A stretch of 64,000 bases of DNA, taken from assembly GCA_030744755.1 (NCBI GenBank), contig JASLPY010000006.1:1-64000 (forward strand), in the 5' to 3' direction. This DNA comes from Kiritimatiellia bacterium. Lineage in GTDB: Bacteria; Verrucomicrobiota; Kiritimatiellia; UBA8416; JADHWI01. Below, one piece after another: positions 1 to 9,342 of the stretch (position 1 is the stretch's first letter; every line of letters begins with the position of its first letter). The position numbers and the translations under genes were made by a program. A model generated the notes under the pieces. The model saw only the letters and a list, made by a program, of their open reading frames with translations, did no database searches and was not told where the DNA came from.

Positions 1-1
1 C

Positions 2-3000
2 AGCTGGGCCAGCAATGCCTACGTGGGTACCTATACCAACGTGATATCGCAAAACGTCGGCCATACGATCACCGGACTGACACCAGCTTCCACGCCTTAC
101 TACACGCTTCGACTGAGCAACGCCCTGGACACCGTATGGGCGCAGCCGTCTGAACAGGTCACCTCGGTCACCGGGCCGACGGTGACGAACACGGCACCGA
201 CTGTGGCGGTCGGATCTGCAACGCTCGCGGGCGAGCTGACCACGGGTAACGTGGCGCACGTATACATCTACTGGGGCACATCTGACGGCGGGACGACCAA
301 GGGGAACTGGGACGCCTACGAGTTACTGAGCGACACCCCGCAGGGGGCGTTCTCCACTAATGTGGCTGCCGGCTACGGTATGACCTACTATTACCGCTGC
401 TACGCCACCAACGCCGCAGGCGAAGACTGGGCAAACTTCACCACCAACTTCGTAACAATCGAGCCGCCGGCGGGTGGCATTGAGGGCATCAACGCGCTGA
501 ACTATGACTATTATGCAGGCGCAGCGGAGAACGAGATCGCCACTATCGACGACGGTGTGGCCAATGGTCAGAATGGCGGGTTATTTGATTTAACGCCGAC
601 TCCCGACGGCTCCCGGCCCGGAGCTGTTCAAGGCAAGGAAATCTGGACCACCGAAGTCGGGACGGGCGGCTTGGCCGACCAGTACTGCCAGATGTGGTGG
701 GGCTACTTCCATCCCCCCGTAAGCGGCACGTACACCTTCTATGTGCATGGCGACGACTACGAGATTCTCTGGCTTGATGTCGACCAGAACGGCGGTGAGT
801 TCGAGGCAGGTACGGACGCCATTAGCTGGAACTATCCGCCGGAGGGCTGGAATACGCCTCACACCGAGACGGTTGACTTGACCGGCGGGGAAGCCTACGC
901 GATTGCGTTTACGCACAGAGAGGGCGGCGGTGGCGACAACTGCGACTTCAAGATCACCAAGCCGTCGGACTCGCAGCGTGAAATCAACCCGGGCGATGCA
1001 AACCAGAACGGTTGGTGGAGCCAGGGTTGGGTACAATCTTTGACAGCTACCATAACCAACGATGCGGTTTCCAACGTGTCAACCACGTCGGTTACCATGA
1101 ACAGCACGCTCAATGCCACCGGTTGGGTGTTTGACGTTTGGGCATACTGGGGGCCGACGGACGGGACGAACAAAGCCGGCGCGTGGAGCAACAGCGCCCA
1201 CGTTGGCTGGGTCACCAACCACGAGGGGGCCGTGAACCATTCGATTACCGGGCTGACGGAACAGTCCGGCTACTATTACACCTTCCAGGCCACCAACCAG
1301 GTTACGAACATTTGGGCGCAACCCAGCCATGCATTTGAAACACTCGGTCCGATTGCTGTAACGAATCTGCCGGCGGGAACGCTGACAGTGACTTCGGCCG
1401 TGCTGCGAGCTCAACTTCTCAGCGGCGGCAGCGGAGACGCAACGATTTACTGGGGCACCAGCGATCCGGGATCCACGCACGTGGGCTGGGACCAGTCCGA
1501 AAGCATCCCCGATGTGGTAATGGATCCGTTCGAAGTTACCGTACCTGTACTCGCAGGCGGAACCTATTATTACCGCACCTATGTCACCAATGCCTTCAAC
1601 GATGACTGGGGCGAACCGGCCGAGAGTTTCATCGTGCCACAGGCTGCCGTGACGCTCAGCGTCGTGTCGGAAGGCTTCAGCCCGTCGAGTATCTCCGGCT
1701 GCGAGTTGTGGCTTGCTGCCGACGATATTGACGGTGACGGCGATACCACCGACAACCCGCCTGACGGCACACCGATCGACACCTGGTCCGACAAATCGGG
1801 TAACGCACGCGACGCCACCCGCGAGGGGACCGATCAGAACGCCTACAACACCACCGGCCCGAACGGCAGGCCAGTAGTCACCTTCAGTGACGACTACATG
1901 TCCACTGCCCACAACTTCGATCCGCTCACCCGGTACACGGTCCTTTCGGTTGCCCGGTATACGGGTGGGGACGGCGAGCGGGTCATCAGTTCAGCGACAC
2001 GCAACTGGCTCTTCGGCTTCCACGGCAATCTGAACGAGAGGTTTCATGCCGAAGGCTGGATTCACACGTTAGGCAACAGCGATCCGGACTGGATCGTGCA
2101 CGCGGGCCATATAGACGATGACGCCGATCCCAAGGCATCGTTCTACAGGGACGGCAGACTCCTGACCGCCAACGATACCGGTTCAGGCAACGGCAACTAC
2201 ATGATCGGCCGGCTCGGGCTGGGCGGGTACAGGAACAACAGCGAGGAATCCAATTGCGAAATCGCCGAAGTCCTGATTTACAACCGTATCCTGACCGATT
2301 TCGAATTAGAGCAGCTGGGCAGGCACCTGGCAGATAAGTACGGGATCAGCGCGGCATATCCACTTCTCCTGGATGAGAGCGGCCCCGGTCAGGCCGTGGT
2401 CACAGCCACGTTGAATGCTCCGGCGTTCTCAAACGTAACGGTGAACTTCTCGTTAGGTGGCGGGCTGCCCAACAGGCTTACCCACAAAGGTTACCACAAC
2501 AATCCGTGGGATAACGATATGCTGAACCTGGACAACAACGGCGGCCTGATGGCTATGACTCCAAACGGTATCACCGCCCTGACCAGCGGCCCCTTGGACC
2601 GGGGACTCGATTTCAACGATGACGCGGACTTCCAGAACACCGGCGCGGTCAGTTGGGGCGACAACTACCAGAACCTGTTCCTTGGGTATTTCAACCCGCC
2701 GACAACCGGCAGTTACGAGTTCAGGATCGCACAGGATGATGATCGCAGCGGGATATGGATAGATCTGGACAGGGATGGAGTCTTTGAATCCAGCCCAACG
2801 GGGCTGGGATCCGACCGAGGCGAGCAGCTCGCATGGGAGAACACCGCGACACACACCGTCACGCTGACGAACGGCTTCAGCTACATGTTCGCCGTCACGC
2901 ACGCCGAAGGCGGGGGTGCGTCGGGGATTGACGCGCGATTCAAGACGCCGGCCATGGGCACGGAGGTCGTTATCAAACCCTCCGACCCGGCCCAGGACGG

Positions 3001-4894
3001 GATGTGGACGGTCAGCACTAACCTGGCTTCATACCCGGCCGACTTCACGGGCACAGCCACCAGCGTGGTGATCCCTGCCGGCAGCCTGTCCTCCAATATC
3101 ACGATAGTGGTGCTGGACGACCTCGAGCAGGAGGAGGACGAAGGATGGGAAGTCAGCATCGGCTCGCTTATCAACGCGACGAGCGGCACACCGGACAGCG
3201 TGTCGGGTAGTATCAACAGCGAAGACCCAAAAGTCACTACGGGAGATGGCTTCTCGAACGTGGCTGCGCCTGATGCAACGCTCAACGGCGTGCTGACCAT
3301 GGGTGATGGCGCCGATGTGACGATCTTCTGGGGAACCAGCGACGGCGGCACGACCCAGGCGAACTGGGCGGCTACCAGCGTCGTCGGGACCGTGAGCGAA
3401 GACGTGGACATCTCCACGAATATCACCGGACTGACCGGGGGACTCACATACTACTACCGCTGCTATGCAACCAACAGCAGCAACCTGGCTGAAGACTGGT
3501 CGGACGTGACAAGCACATCGATGCCTGCGGCGTCCGTCTCGATCGATGATATCAGCGTGCTCGAAGGCGATGCAGGGACGTCAGACGCGGTGTTCACTGT
3601 CAGCCTGACCGGACCGAACGCGGCAGACATGTCCGTGGACTACGCCACGGCCGATAACACGGCTGTTGCGGGTGCCGATTACACCATGATTACCGGCACC
3701 GTGACAATTGTGGCGGGCCAGACCAGTACTCAAATCACGGTGCAGGTGCTGGGCGACACCACCTTCGACTATCCGCCGGAAACGTTCAGTGTGAACCTGA
3801 GCAATCCTGTCAACGGCACGCTGGGGGACAGCAACGGAGTATGCGCGATAACGGAAGACGACAGTGCCGGCACTTACCTGGCCAACTGGCAGTACCGGAT
3901 GCAGATCAGCTTCGACGGCTACGCCGGCAGCGAAACGCTGACGAACTGGCCGGCATTGGTCAGGTTTGCCGAGACAATCGAGGGATTCGAGTACAATACG
4001 TTTGCATCCACCAACGGCCATGACCTGCGGTTCGCGGACGCAGAATTGACGGGGCTTTTCAACTTCGAGATCGAGGAGTGGGACACCGGCGGCGAGTCGG
4101 CCGTATGGGTGCAGCTGCCGGAGCTTCCTCCGGCCGGCACGAACATCTGGGCATATTGGGGTAATCCGGACGAGACGACACTGCCCGCCTATGCCACAAA
4201 CGGATCGACCTGGTCGGAGGGTTACACGGGCGTCTATCACATGGCGCTTTCCGGAAGTACGGTGGAAGATTCATCCTTGGACACGTTCAATGGAACCCTG
4301 CAAAACGACCCGGCCGAGATAGACGGAATAATCGGCAAGGCACTGGATTTTGACGGCAACGACTGGGTTTCGCTGCCGAACATGGGGATTTCGGGAGATC
4401 ACTCTGTGGCATTCGAGACTTGGTTCTACTACCAGGGGGGAACGGCAAACGACGGCTTTATGGCTTTCGGCAACGCCACGTTGCGCGAGGCCTGCAGTCT
4501 GCGTACGCAGGGGAACGCCCAGTTCCACTACTATTTCTGGAGCGATGACCTTAGCAGCTCGAACGTTGGAGACATGTCCGACAAGTGGACCCACGTTGCG
4601 GCAACGTACAACGCCGTGACCAGTGAGCGGTGGATCTACTACAACGGTGTTCAAGTAGGATACCAGGTCATGGCGAACGACCCTAACTTCGCGGATGCGA
4701 ACTACAGGATCGCCAACTCCACACAGGGATCCGAGATACTCACGGGCGACATGGATGAATCGCGCTTCTCCAGAACCTGGCGTTCGGCCGACTGGGTCAT
4801 GGCCAGCTATTCCAACCAGGTACCTGGCTCGACCTTCGTCACCTACGGAAAAGTCAGCGCGACTGGCCAGGGCACAGTTATCCTGGTCAGGTAG
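2..4894 (+). CDS. Giant secreted multidomain LamG/PA14/Calx-beta/DUF2341 protein (5' end outside window)
   Basis: The frame is open back to the window edge, and the residues before the first possible GTG (23) continue the first repeat, so the N-terminus lies outside. In order from residue 1 at position 23: fibronectin-III-like modules with an AYWGTSDGG-type motif (about 1-150, 345-545, 1075-1165), a PA14-like domain (about 152-310), a LamG/concanavalin-like domain opening with CELWLAADD (about 556-795), a second PA14-like domain (about 814-990), a Calx-beta domain (about 1170-1280), a DUF2341 module (about 1287-1395) and a final LamG domain (about 1400-1615). Such architectures are common in large secreted or surface carbohydrate-interacting proteins of PVC bacteria. 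The C-terminus ends plainly; no PEP-CTERM, LPXTG or obvious type IX sorting tail is visible. The function is unknown; carbohydrate or cell-surface binding is an inference. Confidence 0.85.
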   Translation, partial: SWASNAYVGTYTNVISQNVGHTITGLTPASTPYYTLRLSNALDTVWAQPSEQVTSVTGPTVTNTAPTVAVGSATLAGELTTGNVAHVYIYWGTSDGGTTKGNWDAYELLSDTPQGAFSTNVAAGYGMTYYYRCYATNAAGEDWANFTTNFVTIEPPAGGIEGINALNYDYYAGAAENEIATIDDGVANGQNGGLFDLTPTPDGSRPGAVQGKEIWTTEVGTGGLADQYCQMWWGYFHPPVSGTYTFYVHGDDYEILWLDVDQNGGEFEAGTDAISWNYPPEGWNTPHTETVDLTGGEAYAIAFTHREGGGGDNCDFKITKPSDSQREINPGDANQNGWWSQGWVQSLTATITNDAVSNVSTTSVTMNSTLNATGWVFDVWAYWGPTDGTNKAGAWSNSAHVGWVTNHEGAVNHSITGLTEQSGYYYTFQATNQVTNIWAQPSHAFETLGPIAVTNLPAGTLTVTSAVLRAQLLSGGSGDATIYWGTSDPGSTHVGWDQSESIPDVVMDPFEVTVPVLAGGTYYYRTYVTNAFNDDWGEPAESFIVPQAAVTLSVVSEGFSPSSISGCELWLAADDIDGDGDTTDNPPDGTPIDTWSDKSGNARDATREGTDQNAYNTTGPNGRPVVTFSDDYMSTAHNFDPLTRYTVLSVARYTGGDGERVISSATRNWLFGFHGNLNERFHAEGWIHTLGNSDPDWIVHAGHIDDDADPKASFYRDGRLLTANDTGSGNGNYMIGRLGLGGYRNNSEESNCEIAEVLIYNRILTDFELEQLGRHLADKYGISAAYPLLLDESGPGQAVVTATLNAPAFSNVTVNFSLGGGLPNRLTHKGYHNNPWDNDMLNLDNNGGLMAMTPNGITALTSGPLDRGLDFNDDADFQNTGAVSWGDNYQNLFLGYFNPPTTGSYEFRIAQDDDRSGIWIDLDRDGVFESSPTGLGSDRGEQLAWENTATHTVTLTNGFSYMFAVTHAEGGGASGIDARFKTPAMGTEVVIKPSDPAQDGMWTVSTNLASYPADFTGTATSVVIPAGSLSSNITIVVLDDLEQEEDEGWEVSIGSLINATSGTPDSVSGSINSEDPKVTTGDGFSNVAAPDATLNGVLTMGDGADVTIFWGTSDGGTTQANWAATSVVGTVSEDVDISTNITGLTGGLTYYYRCYATNSSNLAEDWSDVTSTSMPAASVSIDDISVLEGDAGTSDAVFTVSLTGPNAADMSVDYATADNTAVAGADYTMITGTVTIVAGQTSTQITVQVLGDTTFDYPPETFSVNLSNPVNGTLGDSNGVCAITEDDSAGTYLANWQYRMQISFDGYAGSETLTNWPALVRFAETIEGFEYNTFASTNGHDLRFADAELTGLFNFEIEEWDTGGESAVWVQLPELPPAGTNIWAYWGNPDETTLPAYATNGSTWSEGYTGVYHMALSGSTVEDSSLDTFNGTLQNDPAEIDGIIGKALDFDGNDWVSLPNMGISGDHSVAFETWFYYQGGTANDGFMAFGNATLREACSLRTQGNAQFHYYFWSDDLSSSNVGDMSDKWTHVAATYNAVTSERWIYYNGVQVGYQVMANDPNFADANYRIANSTQGSEILTGDMDESRFSRTWRSADWVMASYSNQVPGSTFVTYGKVSATGQGTVILVR

Positions 4895-4896
4895 GG

Positions 4897-4954
4897 GTAG
4901 ATCGGCGTTCTCTGGGCTGATCCTCTGGAAAGCAGGCCGGAGGCCGGCTCTACT
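4897..4954 (+). repeat. Dispersed repeat family A, copy 1
   Basis: It starts 2 bases after the stop of the preceding gene. It shares GTAGATCGGC, then GGGCTGATC, then GAAAGCAGGCCGGAGGCC and CTCTACT with 52270-52325. In one frame this encodes KAGRRPALL, but no gene is implied. Both copies abut the stop codon of a gene, which suggests a mobile or RNA-level 3'-end element. Confidence 0.8.
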
Positions 4955-4960
4955 CTGGAG

Positions 4961-5027
4961 CCCGGCGGGCCTCCGCCGGGATGTCAGCCACCGGGATATG
5001 ACCGAAGAGGCGGCGGAGGCCCGCCGC
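4961..5027. repeat. Two short hairpins with GCCT/AGGC loops
   Basis: 4961-4980 is CCCGGCGG-GCCT-CCGCCGGG, a perfect 8-bp stem. 5010-5027 is GCGGCGG-AGGC-CCGCCGC, a perfect 7-bp stem. Both lie between the tail-to-tail ends of the giant protein gene and the NahK-like gene, so they could help termination, but no T-run follows. They belong to a hairpin family also seen at 52228 and 59451-59491. Confidence 0.7.
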
Positions 5028-5046
5028 ACTCCAAAGAATGGCCGGC

Positions 5047-6147
5047 TCAGCCCAGCTTCTCAACACAACGGTTCATCCCGTCTTCTTGGGCTTCAAAAGA
5101 CTCGACCATCTTGAACTGCACGTGACAGCGGTCCAGGTTGTGACCGGGCCTGTGTGTCTTGAAGTAGACGTCTCCCTGCAGGTAATCGGTAAGGAAACGG
5201 ATTCCGATCTCGAAAGTGATTAGCCTGGCAGAGAATGCCAAGTGGTCCTTCTCAACCTGATTCAGGACGTCGCCGGCGGATTCCAGGTATCCCCGGGTGA
5301 CGGCTTCAAACATGGCCATCCTGGCCACCACCCTGGAAAGATCCGTTTCGTCCTCCGGCGTGGGCCGGGCAGCAGTGCGCACCATGTCCCCGAAGTCGTA
5401 TAGCGACAGGCCCGGCATCACGGTATCCAGGTCGATGACACATATTCCCTCGTTGGTCTTGTCGTCAATCATGACGTTATTGAGCTTAGTGTCATTGTGG
5501 GTGGTGACTTCCGGAATCAGTCCCCTGCCCTGCAAATCCACCAGCACACCAACGATAGGCTCGCGCGCGCACGCAAACTCGATCTCGGACTGTACAGACG
5601 CGGCCCGGTTCTGAGTGTCGGAGTCGATTGCCGCCTGCAATACCGCGAACCGGCTGCGCGTGTCATGGAATGCGGGAATCGTCTCATGGAGCCGCTCACC
5701 GGGCAGGTCGACAAGCTGTTTCTGAAATTCGCCGAAAGCCTTCGCTGCCTGGAACGCCTGGTCGGTGTTCTCAATCTGGTCGTAGGTTTGCGCCTTCTCG
5801 ATGAAGATGTACGTCCGCCAGAAGTTGCCATCCGCATCCCTGTGAAACGACTCTCCATCGAGAGTAGGTATGAGCGTAAGGGCTCGACGCGTGAGATCAT
5901 CAACCCCGGCTTCGATAAGCTTGCGTCGCTGGTGTTCGGTGACACGGCAAACGTTGTCCATGAGCGATGGAGGATCCTTGAAGATGCTGTGGTTGATACG
6001 CTGGTGAATGTAACGGACGATCCCGCCGCCCTCTTCGTAGCAAGCTGAGTACGTGTCATTGATATGGCCCGATCCATACGGCTTCGCGCTCACAAACTCT
6101 CCGCGCATGTCGAAAGCCGCGGCCACTTTCGCGATGTCGTGAATCAC
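5047..6147 (-). CDS. nahK: NahK/MdsC-like N-acetylhexosamine 1-kinase (APH-fold phosphotransferase)
   Basis: About 366 aa with an aminoglycoside-phosphotransferase fold. Visible motifs are the glycine-loop-like region GSGHINDTY near the N-terminus, the catalytic-loop motif THNDTKLNNVM and the metal-binding CVIDLDTVMPG followed by LYDFGD. The sequence resembles NahK and the mucin-desulfation-associated MdsC kinases, which phosphorylate C1 of GlcNAc/GalNAc. I chose the GTG at 6147, which overlaps the nagB stop by 4 bases (GTGA) and has GGGAGG 8 bases upstream, over a GTG five codons earlier. Last gene of the minus-strand amino-sugar run. The exact substrate is not proven by the sequence. Confidence 0.8.
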   Translation of the reverse strand: MIHDIAKVAAAFDMRGEFVSAKPYGSGHINDTYSACYEEGGGIVRYIHQRINHSIFKDPPSLMDNVCRVTEHQRRKLIEAGVDDLTRRALTLIPTLDGESFHRDADGNFWRTYIFIEKAQTYDQIENTDQAFQAAKAFGEFQKQLVDLPGERLHETIPAFHDTRSRFAVLQAAIDSDTQNRAASVQSEIEFACAREPIVGVLVDLQGRGLIPEVTTHNDTKLNNVMIDDKTNEGICVIDLDTVMPGLSLYDFGDMVRTAARPTPEDETDLSRVVARMAMFEAVTRGYLESAGDVLNQVEKDHLAFSARLITFEIGIRFLTDYLQGDVYFKTHRPGHNLDRCHVQFKMVESFEAQEDGMNRCVEKLG

Positions 6148-6929
6148 CTGTATGCCTCCCACTCCGGCTCATTGGCGAAAATCCAATCGTAGTACTCACG
6201 CCCCGATAGACCGGCCGCAGCTTCCTCATCGCAGATCACGTGCACATTTCGATGCAATTGAATTGCTGTTGCGGAGATCATTGAGGTGATAGGCCCCTCG
6301 ATTGCCTTGGCCAGAATCTCCGCCTTACTGTCGCCGGTCACGAGCACCAGCAGTCGCTTTGCCTCGAGAATCGTCCCAACACCCATGGTAATCGCACGGC
6401 GCGGTATGCGTGCGGGATCGGCGAACTCCCCGGAATTCTCGGCAATGGTCAGCGGGGTGAGAGCCTTTGCACGCGTGCGGGACTGCAAAGCGGAAAGTGG
6501 TTCGTTGAATCCGATGTGCCCTGCCCTCCCGATACCGAGCAGCTGCAAATCAATCCCGCCCGCCTCTTGAATGGCCGCCTCGTAGCGCTCCCCTTCCCCG
6601 GCCTCGTCATCGGTCATCCCGTCGGGCAGGAAAGTGTTGCGTTTGTCTATGTTGATGTGATCAAAGAGATGATGATTCATGTAGTAGCGGTAGGAGTTCT
6701 CATCCTCCTCCGGCAACCCGATGTACTCATCCAGGTTGAAGGTGCGTACCAGTGAAAAGTCGAGCCTCTCCTCACGATGAATTTGCACCAGCTTCGCGTA
6801 GAGCCGTTCCATTGTACGCCCCGTGGCCAGCCCCAGCACAAGCTGGGGTTTTGCTTTTATTGCGGCAGCAATCAGGCGTGCCGCCAACCAGGACGTGTCA
6901 GGCTTTGTGGGGCGAACAACAACTTCCAT
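6144..6929 (-). CDS. nagB: Glucosamine-6-phosphate deaminase family protein (NagB-like)
   Basis: 261 aa, the usual NagB length. NagB converts glucosamine 6-phosphate to fructose 6-phosphate and ammonia in the cytoplasm. Motifs seen: phosphate-binding LGLATGRT (33-39), FNLDEY with the putative general base D67 (64-69) and GIGRAGHIGFNEP (132-144) containing H138 and E143. The Asp just before the Gly-His of the ring-opening triad in E. coli NagB (D141) is Ala136 here, so either this belongs to the LGLATGRT subgroup with altered ring opening or its substrate differs. It lies 1 base after the upstream Gfo/Idh/MocA gene and overlaps the kinase downstream, so it is translationally coupled. Confidence 0.85.
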   Translation of the reverse strand: MEVVVRPTKPDTSWLAARLIAAAIKAKPQLVLGLATGRTMERLYAKLVQIHREERLDFSLVRTFNLDEYIGLPEEDENSYRYYMNHHLFDHINIDKRNTFLPDGMTDDEAGEGERYEAAIQEAGGIDLQLLGIGRAGHIGFNEPLSALQSRTRAKALTPLTIAENSGEFADPARIPRRAITMGVGTILEAKRLLVLVTGDSKAEILAKAIEGPITSMISATAIQLHRNVHVICDEEAAAGLSGREYYDWIFANEPEWEAYR

Positions 6930-6930
6930 A

Positions 6931-8007
6931 TCAGCTCATTCCGAATTCGGCGGCATGCTCCGGCGACCCGAGAAGAACGCCATTCTCGCCAAGCCCCTCG
7001 CGCAGGGCGGTAATCTCTTCGGCACCCGCAGCCAACGGCAGGGCGACCTGCCCTCCCTCCAGTGCGGATCGGCACATGGCCATCATGACTTCAAACCCCA
7101 TGAAAGCACGATCAAAATTGCACGAATGCTTCTTGCTGTCGTCGTCCAGCCAATCGGCCATCTCCTGGACGTAGGTGACCATGTCATGTTCGTAGTTCAT
7201 GACCCCTTCTCCACTCTGGACACCACCAGACGCCGTGACGCTACGCCACCCGCCGTTGGTGAGAACTTCAGCAAACCCGTCATCCCCCATGACGCGGATG
7301 CGATTGCGCCCCCACCACTTGGCCACCTCAGGGACATTCGGCGCGCCTGCGCCCGTCTCAACGATTCCCCGAACACCGTTTGCAAACTGTATGAAGCCGC
7401 CGATGTAGTCCGGAGAAGGGTGGTTGTCACTCAACTTACCGCGCCCTGCCGCCTGCGCCATGGCCCACTCGGCATCGGCGTAGTCGTTGTACCAGCACAT
7501 GTAATCGATCATGTGCGTCATCATATGCATCATCCAGCCGGGCGTAGAAGCGTAGATGGTATGGACCTTGCCCAGGGCCCCGCTCTCGACGATCTCTTTC
7601 ACCTTACTATAATGCGGGCCATAACGGTGCTGGTGACTCACGACGGCTTTGATTCCGCTCTCGCCGATGAGAGCGCTGACGACCTTACCGGCGGCACTGG
7701 AGTCAGCAACGGGCTTCTCGAAGGCAACGAGCTTAACCTCACTGCCCACGGCCATCCTAATGAAGCTTTTGCGCAGGTGCGGCATCGTGCAGAAGCAAAA
7801 CACGTCAGGCTTCAAGGACGCCGTCAATGCCGCGGCGTCGGTTGATGTTTCAACACCGCCACCAATCAGTTCCGCCGCCTCTGAAAGGCGCCCCTCATCG
7901 ATATCACAAAGACCCACGACCTCGAACCGCGGGTTAGCCTGGAACGCGGTAGCATGATGCTTACCGCGCTTGCCCATTCCGACTACAACCACTGAGTACT
8001 TACTCAT
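6931..8007 (-). CDS. Gfo/Idh/MocA-family oxidoreductase
   Basis: 358 aa. The N-terminal Rossmann motif GMGKRG (about residues 10-15) binds NAD(P), and the FEKP signature near residue 100 carries the family's conserved Lys. The C-terminal half is the usual alpha/beta substrate domain. Members oxidise or epimerise sugars or cyclitols, often at C3 or C5. It sits directly upstream of nagB with a 1-base gap and downstream of a palindromic repeat. Together with the aminotransferase before it, it may convert a keto- or amino-sugar intermediate (inference). The substrate cannot be read from the sequence. Confidence 0.85.
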   Translation of the reverse strand: MSKYSVVVVGMGKRGKHHATAFQANPRFEVVGLCDIDEGRLSEAAELIGGGVETSTDAAALTASLKPDVFCFCTMPHLRKSFIRMAVGSEVKLVAFEKPVADSSAAGKVVSALIGESGIKAVVSHQHRYGPHYSKVKEIVESGALGKVHTIYASTPGWMMHMMTHMIDYMCWYNDYADAEWAMAQAAGRGKLSDNHPSPDYIGGFIQFANGVRGIVETGAGAPNVPEVAKWWGRNRIRVMGDDGFAEVLTNGGWRSVTASGGVQSGEGVMNYEHDMVTYVQEMADWLDDDSKKHSCNFDRAFMGFEVMMAMCRSALEGGQVALPLAAGAEEITALREGLGENGVLLGSPEHAAEFGMS

Positions 8008-8041
8008 ATTTCATTTCTCCAGTGCCGGGTTCAACAGGCGA

Positions 8042-8179
8042 ACCCACCCCGTCCTCACTCCGTTCGGCCACCCCTCCAAGGAGGGGATCTTTCCTTGCCC
8101 AAACCGCACACATTGGCTCACCCACAACCAAACTCCCCTCCCACGGAGGGGTGACCGCCGGATGGCGGTCGGGGTGGGT
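8042..8179. repeat. Compound palindromic repeat (CCCCTCC/GGAGGGG hairpins)
   Basis: Fills most of the 186-bp gap 8008-8193. Outer arms are ACCCACCCCG (8042-8051) and CGGGGTGGGT (8170-8179). Inside are CCCCTCC-AA-GGAGGGG (8071-8086), CCCCTCC-CAC-GGAGGGG (8135-8151) and GACCGCC-GGAT-GGCGGTC (8153-8170). It could act as an mRNA processing or stability signal between operon halves. No gene is seen. Confidence 0.75.
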
Positions 8180-8193
8180 TCCCCTTCCCAACC

Positions 8194-9318
8194 CTACGCG
8201 TTGGCCTGATCCCACTCGCGGACTTTTGCGATCACGTAGTCGATCTCTTCCTGCGTCAACTCAGGGAACATCGGCAGCGACACACAGGTGGCCGCGTTAG
8301 CCTCGGCGTTCTCCAGCGATCCAGCTATCTCGACGGGTTTGCCCCACGGGAATCCGTGCTGCTGGTGGATCGCGATGGAGTAATGTGTCTTGGCATCGAT
8401 GTCGTTGTCCTGGAGGAACTGAACCAGCGCGTCACGTTTGGCGGGATCCTTCACCTCAATGGCATACAGGTGATAAACATGGCGATAGCCGGGCACGTTG
8501 TATGGGAGCGTGATGCTTGTGCAGTCCTTTAACTCTTCGTCATACACGCGGGCCCATGCAATACGCTGATCGGTCAACTTCGTAATATGCTTCATCTTCA
8601 CGCTCAGCACGCCGGCCTGCAGATCGTCAAGTCGGCTGTTGAAGCCGGGGCTGTGCACGTTACGGGCGTTAGACCCGTGGTTGCGAAGCTTACGGATCGT
8701 CTCGTCAACGGCGGCGTCATTCGTGAACACCATTCCGCCGTCCCCGAAACAGCCCAGGTTCTTCTGGATTATGAAACTAGTCGTCACCGTGGCGCTGCGA
8801 TCGCCCTGCTTGAACGTGTCACCCGCCCCGTCAATAGCCTGGGCATTGTCCTCGATCACTTTCAGACCGTGCTTCTCTGCGATCTCCCAGATTGCCGGCA
8901 TGTCAGCACACTGACCATACAGGTGAACCGGCATGATCGCTTTCGTTTTGTCCGTGATGGCCGCTTCGATCTTCTCCGGATCGATGCACTTGGATTTTGG
9001 CTCACAGTCGACCAATACCGCCTTGGCACCGGCAATCCATATGGCTTCTGCGGTGGCAAAAAAGGTATTCACATTCGTGATGACTTCGTCGCCTGCGCCA
9101 ATGCCCAGCGCCATCAGGCTCAACCAGAGCGCATCCGTGCCGTTGCCGACACCGATGGCGTAGGTTGTTCCAAAGTACTCGGCCGCCTGGGCCTCGAATG
9201 CCTTTAGCATGGGACCCTGCACGTAGCTGCCGCTCAGGAGCACCTCATTGATATTGGCGTCGATCTCACTCTTGATGTTCTCGTACTGACGTACGTGCCC
9301 GTAGAATCCAACTTTCAT
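8194..9318 (-). CDS. DegT/DnrJ/EryC1/StrS-type PLP aminotransferase
   Basis: 374 aa, typical length. Seen: GNGTDALWLSL for cofactor and substrate contact near residue 60, EDNAQA with the pyridine-binding Asp (about 155-160) and QKNLGCFGDGG with the PLP-binding Lys near residue 186. Enzymes of this family transfer an amino group to nucleotide-linked or free keto-sugars, most often in biosynthesis. Here it is embedded in an apparently catabolic run with a deacetylase, a NagB-like deaminase and a kinase, so it may work in the deaminating direction or handle a diamino or 3-amino sugar (inference). Downstream is a repeat-filled gap; upstream the deacetylase gene ends 24 bases away. Confidence 0.88.
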   Translation of the reverse strand: MKVGFYGHVRQYENIKSEIDANINEVLLSGSYVQGPMLKAFEAQAAEYFGTTYAIGVGNGTDALWLSLMALGIGAGDEVITNVNTFFATAEAIWIAGAKAVLVDCEPKSKCIDPEKIEAAITDKTKAIMPVHLYGQCADMPAIWEIAEKHGLKVIEDNAQAIDGAGDTFKQGDRSATVTTSFIIQKNLGCFGDGGMVFTNDAAVDETIRKLRNHGSNARNVHSPGFNSRLDDLQAGVLSVKMKHITKLTDQRIAWARVYDEELKDCTSITLPYNVPGYRHVYHLYAIEVKDPAKRDALVQFLQDNDIDAKTHYSIAIHQQHGFPWGKPVEIAGSLENAEANAATCVSLPMFPELTQEEIDYVIAKVREWDQANA

Positions 9319-9342
9319 ACTGTTACCTCTTTCCTTCTTTGT

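Noticed and set aside
6823-7845. Plus-strand frame of about 340 codons across nagB and the oxidoreductase gene
   Set aside because: It spans two real minus-strand genes and their junction; no protein family features.
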